Shown in pieces: positions 17,657 through 26,124 of a DNA stretch of 64,000 bases (its first letter is position 1; each line of letters opens with the position of its first letter). Source of the stretch: Gemmatimonadales bacterium UBA2982 (lineage in GTDB: Bacteria; Gemmatimonadota; Gemmatimonadetes; Longimicrobiales; Gaopeijiaceae); NCBI GenBank assembly GCA_002347035.1, contig DEAM01000005.1, positions 67,646 through 131,645 of the forward strand. Reading direction: 5' to 3'. The translations under genes were made by a program, and so were the position numbers. The notes under the pieces are model-generated. The model did not search any database. It saw only the letters and a program-made list of their open reading frames with translations, and was not told where the DNA came from.

Positions 17657-17896
17657 TCAGTCGCTAAGGCGTTCCTCAACCTCACGAAGACGTCGCTCAA
17701 TCGACAGTACCCAAAACAAGACGAGGGCTATCGCAATTGTATACGCAATAAAAACGTGATAGTACGCCCGCAGACCTCCGACATCCCCTGTGCCAGCCTG
17801 CGCCACGACTAGCGTAGGAATCATCGAAAGTATAAATGGGAGCACCAACGCCAGAACGATTCTTTGTAGTCTTTCCATTATCTCATATCGTCTCAC
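17657..17896 (-). CDS. ccmD: CcmD-like small membrane protein
   Basis: 79 aa. A first hydrophobic segment (about residues 12-32, signal-like) is followed by the CcmD-type helix with YYHVFIAYTIAIALVLFWVLSIERRL and a charged C-terminus. CcmD holds CcmC/CcmE heme transfer together with CcmAB. Its ATG overlaps the ccmC stop by 4 nt, which supports the assignment more than the short sequence does. Confidence 0.75.
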   Translation of the reverse strand: MRRYEIMERLQRIVLALVLPFILSMIPTLVVAQAGTGDVGGLRAYYHVFIAYTIAIALVLFWVLSIERRLREVEERLSD

Positions 17897-18588
17897 GAAA
17901 CCGCCTTACGGGCACGCAGGGTAATATCATTGCGAAGCCCTTCCAGTGCATAGCGCAGCATGAAAAGGCCGACGAACAGCATAGTAAAAACTGCCAAGCT
18001 TGTAAGAAGTAACGTCAACATATCCCCTGGAAGTGCTGGCCCTCCATCAGTTCTCAGCACAACGGGCTGCGGGTGGAGCGACCGGAACCAAAGGACACTT
18101 ACATGAATGAACGGAATTAGGAGAGCGCCCATAATTGCAGTAACTGCTGCATACCTCTTGCCCTTTTCGGGATTCTCTGAGGACCGCCTCACAAGAAAGT
18201 ACCCAAGAAATATGAACCACATGAGGAGTGTCAGAGTCAACCTGGGTTCACGTGTCCAGTAAGTACCCCAGGCGATCCTGCCCCAGAGCGGCCCTGTGGT
18301 GATCATGATCGTAGCGAAGATCATTCCACCCTCTGCAGCACAAAGAGCTGTCCTGTCGAATCGCTCATCCCTAAGCCAGAGGTACATCCCGCTGGCCAAA
18401 GCCGCGATGCCAAAACCCAAGAAGGCCGTCCACGCAGCCGGCACATGAACGTAGAAAATCCTCTGAGCTACACCTTGGCTAGCTTCTGTAGATACCCAGA
18501 AGAAAGAGAGCCAGTAAACTACAACTAACCCAAGTAGCCCCAGAACCGTCAGCATCGTGCCGGTCCGGCGCAGTTCCAAAGTAGACAT
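17893..18588 (-). CDS. ccmC: Heme exporter/handling protein CcmC
   Basis: Six-helix membrane protein that loads heme onto CcmE. 231 aa. Seen: RIFYVHVPAAWTAF with a heme-ligand His, the tryptophan-rich WGRIAWGTYWTREPRLT (WWD-domain variant) and LWFRSLHPQP with the second ligand His. Its start overlaps the ccmB stop by 1 nt and its stop overlaps ccmD by 4 nt. Confidence 0.93.
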   Translation of the reverse strand: MSTLELRRTGTMLTVLGLLGLVVVYWLSFFWVSTEASQGVAQRIFYVHVPAAWTAFLGFGIAALASGMYLWLRDERFDRTALCAAEGGMIFATIMITTGPLWGRIAWGTYWTREPRLTLTLLMWFIFLGYFLVRRSSENPEKGKRYAAVTAIMGALLIPFIHVSVLWFRSLHPQPVVLRTDGGPALPGDMLTLLLTSLAVFTMLFVGLFMLRYALEGLRNDITLRARKAVS

Positions 18589-19268
18589 CAGTCCTCCACA
18601 ACGAAGCGAAACAGTAGTGCACCAGCAGCCATAGCTACGAGTGCAAAGGCTCCGAGCAACCTGATGCTGCCCACGACCTCGGAGACAGGGCGCCCTGCAA
18701 GCAGGCGACCTGTTACAACGCCACCCCAGATGACCACGGGCAACAACAGAGGGAAAACAAGGATCGGCAACAAGGTCTCACCCATGTGCGTTCCTGAAGA
18801 GACCGCGGCAAACAAAGTCCCCAGCGCAACAAAAGCCAAAGACCCGAGGGCAAGAGCCAGAAGGAGAGCCCATATACTACCGCCGATCTCCAGGGCAAAA
18901 AGAAACGTGAACACCCACAATACCAAAAGGGCGATCACGTATAAGAGCAAGAAGTTAGCGAGGGTTTTTCCAATAAATACAGCATCTCGAGGAGTAGGAG
19001 ACATTAGGATGCCTTGGAAAGCACCATCTTGATTTTCCAAGTGGAACGTTCGCCCCACACCAAGCAAGCCACCGAATACAATAGTCATCCAAATGAGGCC
19101 AGCTGCCACGTCTTGCGGCTGCAGGCGGGTAGTATCGAGCGTGTAATTAAATAGGATGCCTGTCAGCACGGCAAAGGCAGCCATTGCTATCAGCCGTTCT
19201 TTGGTGCGGAACTCCAACAGCAGGTCCTTCCAGAAGATGACCTTGATTTGCTGCAGATAGAGGCTCAT
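18588..19268 (-). CDS. ccmB: Heme exporter permease CcmB
   Basis: ABC permease subunit that works with CcmA to release holo-CcmE. The start is set at MSLYLQQIKVIFWKDL (19268), which overlaps the ccmA stop by 4 nt; the frame upstream lies inside ccmA. 226 aa with six helices. Seen: the N-terminal KDLLLEFRTKE amphipathic segment and FHLENQDGAFQGILMSP, typical of CcmB. Confidence 0.92.
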   Translation of the reverse strand: MSLYLQQIKVIFWKDLLLEFRTKERLIAMAAFAVLTGILFNYTLDTTRLQPQDVAAGLIWMTIVFGGLLGVGRTFHLENQDGAFQGILMSPTPRDAVFIGKTLANFLLLYVIALLVLWVFTFLFALEIGGSIWALLLALALGSLAFVALGTLFAAVSSGTHMGETLLPILVFPLLLPVVIWGGVVTGRLLAGRPVSEVVGSIRLLGAFALVAMAAGALLFRFVVED

Positions 19269-19990
19269 GGATGCCCCTCGACCACGTCGTGGTAGAATCG
19301 ACCAAACCCCACCCGATCCACTTCGGCAGCCATACCCTGCCACGCTAGGCGGCCCGATACTTGAATGGTGATGTGGGTAGCAAGCTCAAGTCCCTCGGAC
19401 AGGTTATGTGTGACCATGACAACAGTCCTACTCCCATCCTTGAGCTCTCGGAGAACATCCCGGAGCACGGCAGACGCCGACGGGTCTAGACCTGTGAAGG
19501 GCTCGTCCAAGAGGACAACATCAGGGTCGTGAAGAAGGGTCCGTGCAAGAGATAGACGGTGACGCATCCCATGCGAGAGTTCAGACACCCTTGACCCTGC
19601 TCGCTCGGTAAGGCCCACCTGCTCTAAACGTCGCCCGATCCGAGAATCAAGCTCTGTAAGGCCGAATAACTGACCATAGAACTGAAGGTTCTCCTTAGCT
19701 GTAAGTTGCTCATAGAGAAAGCCTTGGTGGCTCAGTACCCCCACGCGGTAGCGCCAGTCAACCTCAGAGAAGTTTAGAGGTTCCCCACATATGCTTACGC
19801 TTCCACTCGTTGGCCTAAGTCCTCCGCCTAACATTCCTAGAAGAGACGACTTACCCGCTCCATTTGGACCGAAAATGCCCAAGAACTCTCCCTGCTGAAG
19901 CGAAAGGTCAACACCATTCACAGCGACCACAGGGCCATATTCACGCACGAGACCCTTAGCCTCTAGAACGGTGTCCATCAGGCTAGCCAC
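19265..19990 (-). CDS. ccmA: Heme exporter ATP-binding protein CcmA
   Basis: ABC ATPase of the CcmABCD complex. 241 aa. Seen: Walker A GPNGAGKS (41-48), a Q loop near residue 88, the signature LSHGMRHRLSLA and Walker B VVLLDEPFTGLD, then a switch His in VTHN. The real start may be the Met at residue 5. It lies 31 nt after the CcmI-like/zinc-ribbon gene and overlaps ccmB by 4 nt. Confidence 0.93.
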   Translation of the reverse strand: MASLMDTVLEAKGLVREYGPVVAVNGVDLSLQQGEFLGIFGPNGAGKSSLLGMLGGGLRPTSGSVSICGEPLNFSEVDWRYRVGVLSHQGFLYEQLTAKENLQFYGQLFGLTELDSRIGRRLEQVGLTERAGSRVSELSHGMRHRLSLARTLLHDPDVVLLDEPFTGLDPSASAVLRDVLRELKDGSRTVVMVTHNLSEGLELATHITIQVSGRLAWQGMAAEVDRVGFGRFYHDVVEGHP

Positions 19991-20021
19991 TCAAGGGCTT
20001 CAGTCATAGAAGCTGCCACCG

Positions 20022-20459
20022 TCAGCCTGCTATCGGGCTGCTGAGGGAAACACCACAAGAAGAACAGAAAAGGCTTCCTGTCTCGTTAGAGAAGCCACAT
20101 TCCCGACAGTCCAACCCACCTTTCAAGGAGGCCCGCATGAGTGCGATCTCCGCCTCAATGTCTAGATGCTCTCCTTGCCCCCGGCTCTCACGCGCTGCCT
20201 CATCCTCTTCCAAAGCTGCTAATGCCTCGGAGGTGAGGTCGTTTTTAAGAGAACGGTAATCTTCCTCGTCGAGTTTTCCTGAGAGGAAATCGTATTCCAC
20301 ATCCCTAAGCGCCAGAAGAGCAAGGCGCTTACGCGCCTCACTGTCAGTTAACTCGTCATCTTCACGTTCTAGTGAAGCGTGCTGCCCTTTCACAATCGGA
20401 TAAAGGATGAAGAGAAGCACCGCAGCTGTGACAAGCGCCACGCCCACGTAGAGCGTCAC
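20022..20459 (-). CDS. CcmI-like membrane protein with C-terminal zinc ribbon
   Basis: 145 aa from the GTG at 20459; the frame is open further up but only inside ccmF in another frame, so that part is rejected. One membrane helix (about residues 4-22) is followed by a charged helical region (SEARKRLALLALRDVEYDFLSGKLDEEDY) that resembles the N-terminal part of CcmI. The C-terminus has a four-Cys zinc ribbon: Cys118, 121, 132, 135. It sits between ccmF and ccmA, where I would not expect a zinc-ribbon protein. The exact start is uncertain (a CTG at 20474 is possible). Confidence 0.72.
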   Translation of the reverse strand: MTLYVGVALVTAAVLLFILYPIVKGQHASLEREDDELTDSEARKRLALLALRDVEYDFLSGKLDEEDYRSLKNDLTSEALAALEEDEAARESRGQGEHLDIEAEIALMRASLKGGLDCRECGFSNETGSLFCSSCGVSLSSPIAG

Positions 20460-20476
20460 GGGATATCCGGTCAGTC

Positions 20477-22543
20477 CTAAGTAGTTCCGACCGCAGCGGG
20501 CTCGGGCGCTGCGTCGGCAGGTACTGCCCCGGCAACGCGCCGACCGTCGACACTCGGCCATAAGGCGACGAGCGTGCCAATTACCAGGGTGAGACACCCA
20601 AACCAGATCCAGCCCACGAGAGGCTTCACAAGAACCTGGAGATCAAGGCCCTGGGCTTCAGAGTCAGCCCTCACTGCAGCTTGCGGATCGTCAAGCGCTG
20701 AAAGAATTAGATATAGATCCTCAAAGGGTGTGGAACGAACACCCACTTCAGTCATTGGTGGATCACCAACATTAGTCGTGTACTGACGCTTCTCAGTGGT
20801 ACGGATGCCCTTTGGTTCTCCGTTCTTCTCAATGGACACGGTGGCAATTGCCTGCCAAAGGAGGTTCCGGTCTCCGTTATTGAGATTGATCGAGAGACCT
20901 TCATATGTAAGGGTGTACACATGGCCGAGAGGTGACGCTACATCGACTCGGTCACCCGGCTCCACGTGGAACCGCTCGTCGACATTGTACGCTGCACCAG
21001 CAAAGGCCATAAACATTATCACGATACCAACGTGTACGATGTAACCACCCCAGCGACGTCGGTTCCTAGAAATCAGATGGAAAAATGCCAGTGCATAACC
21101 TTCCCCTTCAATCCGAGATCGGGCTCGTGTTCCCTTCCAGAATTCAGTGGCGATTACCGTTAGTACGAAGGCACTAATTCCCCATACGGTTAGCGCGAGT
21201 CCGTGCCGAGCTCCACTGATCCATATAACTGCTGCGACCAACGCTCCGACAATGACTGGAGTTGCAAAATTCTTCTGGAGGTTCCTACGAGTAGCGCGCC
21301 GCCAGGCAATCACCGGTCCAATGCCTACAAGTGTGAGAAGCGCAATGCCAATCGGGAAGTTCACCCTCTGAAAGAAAGGTGGACCGACACTAATTTCTTG
21401 ACCCGTTACGCCCTCGGAGATTAGAGGGAACATCGTGCCCCACATTACAGCAAAAGCAGCTCCGAGAAGGATCAGATTATTAAAGAGGAAAGCCGATTCA
21501 CGAGAGATGAACGACTCTATTTGGTTCTCGCTGCGTAGCTGAGGAAGTCGGTAGAGAATCAGGACTACGCAAGCCGCAAGTACTGACCCCATGAACCCGA
21601 GAAAGATGTATGCGATCCTAAGCTCTTGGGCAAAGCTGTGAACTGACTCTATAAGACCAGAGCGCGTGAGGAATGTAGCGAAGATGGTCAGAAGGAATGT
21701 CATCAGAACCAAAGACATGTTCCACATCTTTAGCATACCGCGATGTTCTTGAATCTGAATGGAATGAAGAAATGCTGTCGCCGTAAGCCAGGGGAGCAGG
21801 GACGCATTCTCCACCGGATCCCAAAACCAGTACCCACCCCACCCCAACTCCAAATAGGCCCAGCGCATCCCCATCACGATCCCCACGGAGAGGAAAAGCC
21901 AGCTTGTAAGGATCCACTTCCTGGTCAACTGGATCCACCTTGCGTCTAACCGTCCGCTGAGCAGAGATGCAATCGCGAAAGCAAAGGGGACAGTGAAAGC
22001 AGTGAAGCCCAGGTAGAGGGTCGGAGGATGGATAACCATCCAGTAGTTCTGTAACTGGGGGTTCAGGCCCTGTCCATTCGCTGGTGTAAAGTCCAAGCGC
22101 TCGAATGGATTGACGTCCGCAAAGAGCAGAACACAGATGAAGAACGCCATGACTGTCTGGAGCACACCAGTCACATAGGGCATAAATTCGCGGTTCTTCG
22201 ACCGATTTTGGAACACCGCCAACACGGAGAAGAAGCCTAGAAGGAGGGCCCAGAACAGAAGAGACCCTCGCTGGCCAGCCCATAGGCCAGTGATTTTATA
22301 GAAGATTTCTAGCTCAGCATTCGAGTAGCTGTATACGTACAGGTACTGGAATTGGTGCTGAAGAAAGGCGGCCATGATACCAGCCGAGGCAATCGCCAGC
22401 AGCCCGAAGACGGCATAAACACTCCGTTCCGCACTCAGCACCAAGTCGCCCCGCTGAGTACGCCCACCGGAGTACCCGAGCCACATCCCCCATAGAGCGA
22501 CGGGGAGTGAGATCCATAGAGCGAACTCCCCGAGGAGGGTCAA
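20477..22543 (-). CDS. ccmF: Cytochrome c heme lyase CcmF
   Basis: Large polytopic heme-ligation subunit. 688 aa, usual. Seen: an N-terminal multi-helix bundle, the WWD domain WGGYWFWDPVENASLLPWL (about residues 230-250), heme-ligand His residues near VIHPPTLYLG and HSIQIQEHRG, FLTRSGLIESVHSF, and a C-terminal periplasmic domain around RFHVEPGDRVDV. It overlaps ccmE by 4 nt. Confidence 0.96.
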   Translation of the reverse strand: MTLLGEFALWISLPVALWGMWLGYSGGRTQRGDLVLSAERSVYAVFGLLAIASAGIMAAFLQHQFQYLYVYSYSNAELEIFYKITGLWAGQRGSLLFWALLLGFFSVLAVFQNRSKNREFMPYVTGVLQTVMAFFICVLLFADVNPFERLDFTPANGQGLNPQLQNYWMVIHPPTLYLGFTAFTVPFAFAIASLLSGRLDARWIQLTRKWILTSWLFLSVGIVMGMRWAYLELGWGGYWFWDPVENASLLPWLTATAFLHSIQIQEHRGMLKMWNMSLVLMTFLLTIFATFLTRSGLIESVHSFAQELRIAYIFLGFMGSVLAACVVLILYRLPQLRSENQIESFISRESAFLFNNLILLGAAFAVMWGTMFPLISEGVTGQEISVGPPFFQRVNFPIGIALLTLVGIGPVIAWRRATRRNLQKNFATPVIVGALVAAVIWISGARHGLALTVWGISAFVLTVIATEFWKGTRARSRIEGEGYALAFFHLISRNRRRWGGYIVHVGIVIMFMAFAGAAYNVDERFHVEPGDRVDVASPLGHVYTLTYEGLSINLNNGDRNLLWQAIATVSIEKNGEPKGIRTTEKRQYTTNVGDPPMTEVGVRSTPFEDLYLILSALDDPQAAVRADSEAQGLDLQVLVKPLVGWIWFGCLTLVIGTLVALWPSVDGRRVAGAVPADAAPEPAAVGTT

Positions 22544-22971
22544 CCCGCGTTACCCTCGATATCCTCGGGTGCAGCCTCGTAGCGACTCCCACACTTCGTC
22601 AGGAGGGTCGCCGCTTCAAACGTACCGTCTGCTCGAAGCTGACCCTCTAGCACGACCTCAACATCCTCCGCAAAGGTGTCCGGAAGAGCATCACGATACT
22701 CAACTTCGAAGGTCGCAGTCTCATCAGCGAGATCTTTGACAGTGAAGATATGCAGCAACTCTCCCTCACCCCGGTGGTACGTGCCAGGAATCACCTGACC
22801 ACTGACCTTGACCCCCACATCATGGAAAGTCGGATCAATCTCCACCCTTTCCAGCAGCTCTACGGGCGTGAGATAGTACACCATCGTTTCGCTCACGCCG
22901 GTCCAGATCAGGTAAGTGACCACAGCTGCCACGCCGACAAGGCCTACCATGAATCGGCCGTTCTTTTTCAT
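22540..22971 (-). CDS. ccmE: Heme chaperone CcmE, CxxxY variant
   Basis: Periplasmic OB-fold heme chaperone anchored by one N-terminal helix (about residues 7-25). 143 aa. Seen: YYLTPVEL, VKVSGQVIPGT, the beta strands to VVLEGQL and the C-terminal heme-attachment region. Classical CcmE has HxxxY; here it is CGSRY, with Cys127 and Tyr131. The Cys form is known from Desulfovibrio and archaea in Ccm systems that lack CcmG and CcmH. A GGGGAG ribosome site precedes the ATG; 108 nt separate it from the LOG-like gene. Confidence 0.94.
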   Translation of the reverse strand: MKKNGRFMVGLVGVAAVVTYLIWTGVSETMVYYLTPVELLERVEIDPTFHDVGVKVSGQVIPGTYHRGEGELLHIFTVKDLADETATFEVEYRDALPDTFAEDVEVVLEGQLRADGTFEAATLLTKCGSRYEAAPEDIEGNAG

Positions 22972-23079
22972 GTCAGTCTCCCCGTGAGATCGCGATGTAC
23001 TTCGGGACGCAATCTAGTCTGATGGCCTGCAAGACGACCAGTCCGGAAAAGTCCCTACACACAGATCCCGACCAATTCA

Positions 23080-23571
23080 TCACCTGCTGGTTTTCCTACC
23101 CTCTAATGCCCTCTCAAGTGCCCACAGTGCTGCCTCTTCAGGAGTACCAAGCCTTTCAAGGCCTAGTTCCTCCACGGGTGGGTTGCCCACCGAAGCGATA
23201 GAAACGTTCATTTTTCGGGCTAGAGCTATCTCCGACAGCGTACCCCACTCGCCGCCAACAGCTATTACTGCCTCAGCGGTGCGAACCACCAGAACATTCC
23301 GAGCCTCACCCATTCCGCTAGGTAAGGGCAATATAATCCAAGGGTTAGCTGCCTCGGCATCGGATCCCGGAAGAATTCCAACAGTCAACCCCCCAGCTTT
23401 ACTGGCACCTCGAGACACCGCCTCCATCACTCCGCCATGGCCCCCACAGATGACAACGGCTCCCGCCATGGCTAACTCCGAACCAATCCGTTCAGCCGCA
23501 TTGCATTCAGCCTCCGACGCACGCGCACCTCCAATAACAGCAATCCGGAGTGGTGGCACGGCGGCACTCAT
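23080..23571 (-). CDS. LOG-like / TIGR00725-type Rossmann protein
   Basis: 163 aa. Seen: an N-terminal AVIGGARAS nucleotide-binding start, VVICGGHGGVMEAVSRGA and GGEWGTLSEIALA, which replaces the PGGxGTxxE motif of lysine-decarboxylase-like (LOG) phosphoribohydrolases. The role is unproven; relatives are predicted nucleotide- or cytokinin-type hydrolases. Its ATG overlaps the glpK stop by 4 nt. Confidence 0.8.
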   Translation of the reverse strand: MSAAVPPLRIAVIGGARASEAECNAAERIGSELAMAGAVVICGGHGGVMEAVSRGASKAGGLTVGILPGSDAEAANPWIILPLPSGMGEARNVLVVRTAEAVIAVGGEWGTLSEIALARKMNVSIASVGNPPVEELGLERLGTPEEAALWALERALEGRKTSR

Positions 23572-25073
23572 TCAGACGAGTCCCTAGCCCAGTGAGTTGC
23601 CGCCCTTACTGCTCTTGCCCATCCCTGTTTCAATCGAAAGGCCTCGGCTTCTGGCATGATCGAATCAAACTGATCCGGTTTGCCTTGTGACAGGCGAAAG
23701 TCTTCGGCTGTAGCCCAAACTCCCTGCGACAGGCCTGCTAGTCCAGCCGCTCCGAGTGCAGTCATTTCTACTAACGGAGGACGCTGCACCGGTACCCTGA
23801 CCAGGCCTGCTTGAAAAGTCATGAGCCAATCATTTATCGCCGCCCCTCCATCAACCCTCAGCTCCGTCATTTCAATACCGGAATCAACTTCCATCGTCGA
23901 TAACACTTCGGCCGTAGCATAAGCCATAGACTCTAGTGCGCTCCTGACTAGGTGGGCCCGGGAGGTTCCTCGTGTAACACCCACCAGAGTCCCGCGAGCT
24001 TCAGGTTCCCAGTGTGGCGCTCCTAACCCTGAGAATGCCGGGACGAAATACACACCTTCATTATCCTGGAGAGTGCGCGCCAATCCCTCGGATTCTTCAG
24101 CGCTCTCAAGGACCGAAAGTCCATCACGAAGCCACTGAATAGCAGCGCCTGCGATAAAGACGGAACCCTCCAAGGCAAAAGCCCTGCCACCCTGGATATC
24201 ACATGCAACTGTCGTTAGTAACCCATGCTTGGATAACACCCGCTCTGAGCCCGTGTGGAGCAACAAAAAAGCCCCAGTGCCATAGGTGTTCTTAGCTAAC
24301 CCAGCTGACCAACATCCCTGACCAAAGAGAGCAGCCTGTTGATCGCCAGCGACTCCAGCGATAGGAACCTCTATCCCCAGATGCTCTCCCAAAGCAATTC
24401 CAAAGTCACCTGAGCTCGGCCGGATTTCGGGAAGGACCGATGCGGGGACACCGAATAACTTTAGAGCCCACTCGTCCCACTCCCCATCCGAGAGGTTGTA
24501 AAGCATCGTCCGTGACGCGTTAGTCGGATCCGTCGCGTGAATTTCCCCATTTGTAAGATTAGCTATCAGCCAGGTATCGATGGTTCCCATAGCGAGTTGG
24601 CCGGCATCTGCTCGTGCCTGGAGATCCGAATAATGCTCTAACAGCCACGTTACCTTCGTACCCGAAAAATAGGGATCTAGAATAAGGCCGGTTCGCGTTC
24701 GGACTTCATCCTCATGTCCTGCGTTACGCAGTTCCTTGCAGAAACCTGCCGTGCGGCGGTCCTGCCATACAATTGCTGGCGCTACCGGCTCAAGGCTTTC
24801 TCGGTCCCATAAAACGATTGTCTCACGCTGATTTGTGATCCCTATTGCTTGCACTTCAGCTTCACCAGCAGACGCCACCGCCTCTCGAGCCACTCGGCTA
24901 GTGACCTTCCAGATCTCGGTCGCATCATGCTCAACCCATCCCGGCTTCGGAAAGGACTGAGTGAACTCAGAATACGACCGTCCGTAGATGCGCCCATCTT
25001 CGCCCACGACAAGGCACGTCGAACCGGTAGTACCTTGGTCGATGGCGAGTATAGAGGGAATACTCATGGTCAT
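23568..25073 (-). CDS. glpK: Glycerol kinase
   Basis: Phosphorylates glycerol to sn-glycerol-3-phosphate. The start is set at 25073, where ATG overlaps the maf stop by 4 nt; 501 aa. Seen: LAIDQGTTGSTCLV, TNQRETIVLWDRES, AIVWQDRRT, the AGVAGDQQAALFGQGCW motif and DGGAAINDWLMTFQ. FGGY fold. No glycerol facilitator or glycerol-3-phosphate dehydrogenase lies nearby, so its context is translational coupling to maf rather than a glp operon. Confidence 0.95.
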   Translation of the reverse strand: MTMSIPSILAIDQGTTGSTCLVVGEDGRIYGRSYSEFTQSFPKPGWVEHDATEIWKVTSRVAREAVASAGEAEVQAIGITNQRETIVLWDRESLEPVAPAIVWQDRRTAGFCKELRNAGHEDEVRTRTGLILDPYFSGTKVTWLLEHYSDLQARADAGQLAMGTIDTWLIANLTNGEIHATDPTNASRTMLYNLSDGEWDEWALKLFGVPASVLPEIRPSSGDFGIALGEHLGIEVPIAGVAGDQQAALFGQGCWSAGLAKNTYGTGAFLLLHTGSERVLSKHGLLTTVACDIQGGRAFALEGSVFIAGAAIQWLRDGLSVLESAEESEGLARTLQDNEGVYFVPAFSGLGAPHWEPEARGTLVGVTRGTSRAHLVRSALESMAYATAEVLSTMEVDSGIEMTELRVDGGAAINDWLMTFQAGLVRVPVQRPPLVEMTALGAAGLAGLSQGVWATAEDFRLSQGKPDQFDSIMPEAEAFRLKQGWARAVRAATHWARDSSE

Positions 25074-25684
25074 ATCTCCGATGAGATCTGGCTGAGATGT
25101 CCGAACTCGTAGAGCCATCCTGCCTGCTCAAGAAGGTCTAGAAAGAGACTAACCGGGAAGCCCACAACCGAGTAGTAGTCGCCTTGCACACCAGCTACTA
25201 ATGCAGCGCCAAGACCCTGAATTCCATAAGCTCCAGCTTTGTCTAGAGGCTCCCCTGTAGATACATAACGCCGGCTTGTGTCGGTACCAAAATCACGGAA
25301 TAACACCTCTGTCCTCTCCACATCACTCACGATTCCATGAGATCCTGCGATGGCCAGGCCGGTAAGTACTTCGTGGATGTTTCCGGCAAGCTGACTAAGC
25401 ATAGAGACAGCTTCTACAGAGTCTCGCGGCTTCACTAAAACCTGACCCTTATACAAAACGACAGTGTCACCAGCGACAACAAGCGCATTCTGCTCCGTAG
25501 CAGCAACAGCCTCTGCCTTGGATCGTGCCAACCGTTCCACGTACTCAGATGGCGACTCCCCACGCGCATATGACTCGTCGATCTCAGCCGGTCTAACCCC
25601 CGGATTTAGTCCAAGCTGTCGGAGCACGGACAAGCGCCGCGGTGAGCTAGAGGCAAGAATGAAGCGAGTCTCTGAGTCCTTCAT
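25070..25684 (-). CDS. maf: Maf-family nucleoside triphosphate pyrophosphatase
   Basis: House-cleaning pyrophosphatase that hydrolyses dTTP/UTP or modified NTPs. 204 aa. Seen: ILASSSPRRLSVL at the N-terminus, EIDESYARGE, the VVAGDTVV catalytic Asp region, LVKPRDSVEAVSML and AGAYGIQGLGA. Overlaps dtd and glpK by 4 nt each. Confidence 0.94.
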   Translation of the reverse strand: MKDSETRFILASSSPRRLSVLRQLGLNPGVRPAEIDESYARGESPSEYVERLARSKAEAVAATEQNALVVAGDTVVLYKGQVLVKPRDSVEAVSMLSQLAGNIHEVLTGLAIAGSHGIVSDVERTEVLFRDFGTDTSRRYVSTGEPLDKAGAYGIQGLGAALVAGVQGDYYSVVGFPVSLFLDLLEQAGWLYEFGHLSQISSEI

Positions 25685-26124
25685 TCCCGCTCGAGAAGTA
25701 AGGTGACTGGTCCGTCGTTAACGAGATCCACCTCCATCATGGCCCCGAAACAACCAGTTTCAATCTTCCGATCCGTCCTTTCTCTCAAAGTGGTCACAAA
25801 TGTTTCATAGAGGGTCTTTGCTGTGTCGGGCTCAGCCGCCTGCATGAAACTGGGACGTCGGCCTCTTATCACATCTCCGTAAAGGGTGAACTGGCTTACA
25901 ACAAGCATATCTCCCCTAACCTCCTCAACCGAACGGTTCATTTTACCATCATCATCTAGAAAAACGCGGAGGCCTAGGATCTTTTTAGTCATCCATTCGA
26001 TCTGCGAAAACCCGTCTCCCGTTCGGAAACCCACCAAAAGGAGATGGCCTGGTCCAATAACGCCCACGACCTCGCCACCCACACGGACTTCGGCACGAGA
26101 TACGCGCTGCAGGATAACCCTCAC
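25681..26124 (-). CDS. dtd: D-aminoacyl-tRNA deacylase
   Basis: Removes D-amino acids and glycine from mischarged tRNA. 147 aa, usual. Seen: MRVILQRVSRAEV, the catalytic SQFTLYGD motif (about residues 78-85), RRPSF and the NDGPVT motif near the C-terminus (cross-subunit Gly-Pro). Its ATG overlaps the glmS stop by 4 nt and its stop overlaps maf by 4 nt. Confidence 0.96.
   Translation of the reverse strand: MRVILQRVSRAEVRVGGEVVGVIGPGHLLLVGFRTGDGFSQIEWMTKKILGLRVFLDDDGKMNRSVEEVRGDMLVVSQFTLYGDVIRGRRPSFMQAAEPDTAKTLYETFVTTLRERTDRKIETGCFGAMMEVDLVNDGPVTLLLERE

Noticed and set aside
20460..20597. Upstream 46 residues of the CcmI-like gene
   Set aside because: Arg/Cys-rich shadow of the ccmF 3' end in another frame; no membrane-protein character.
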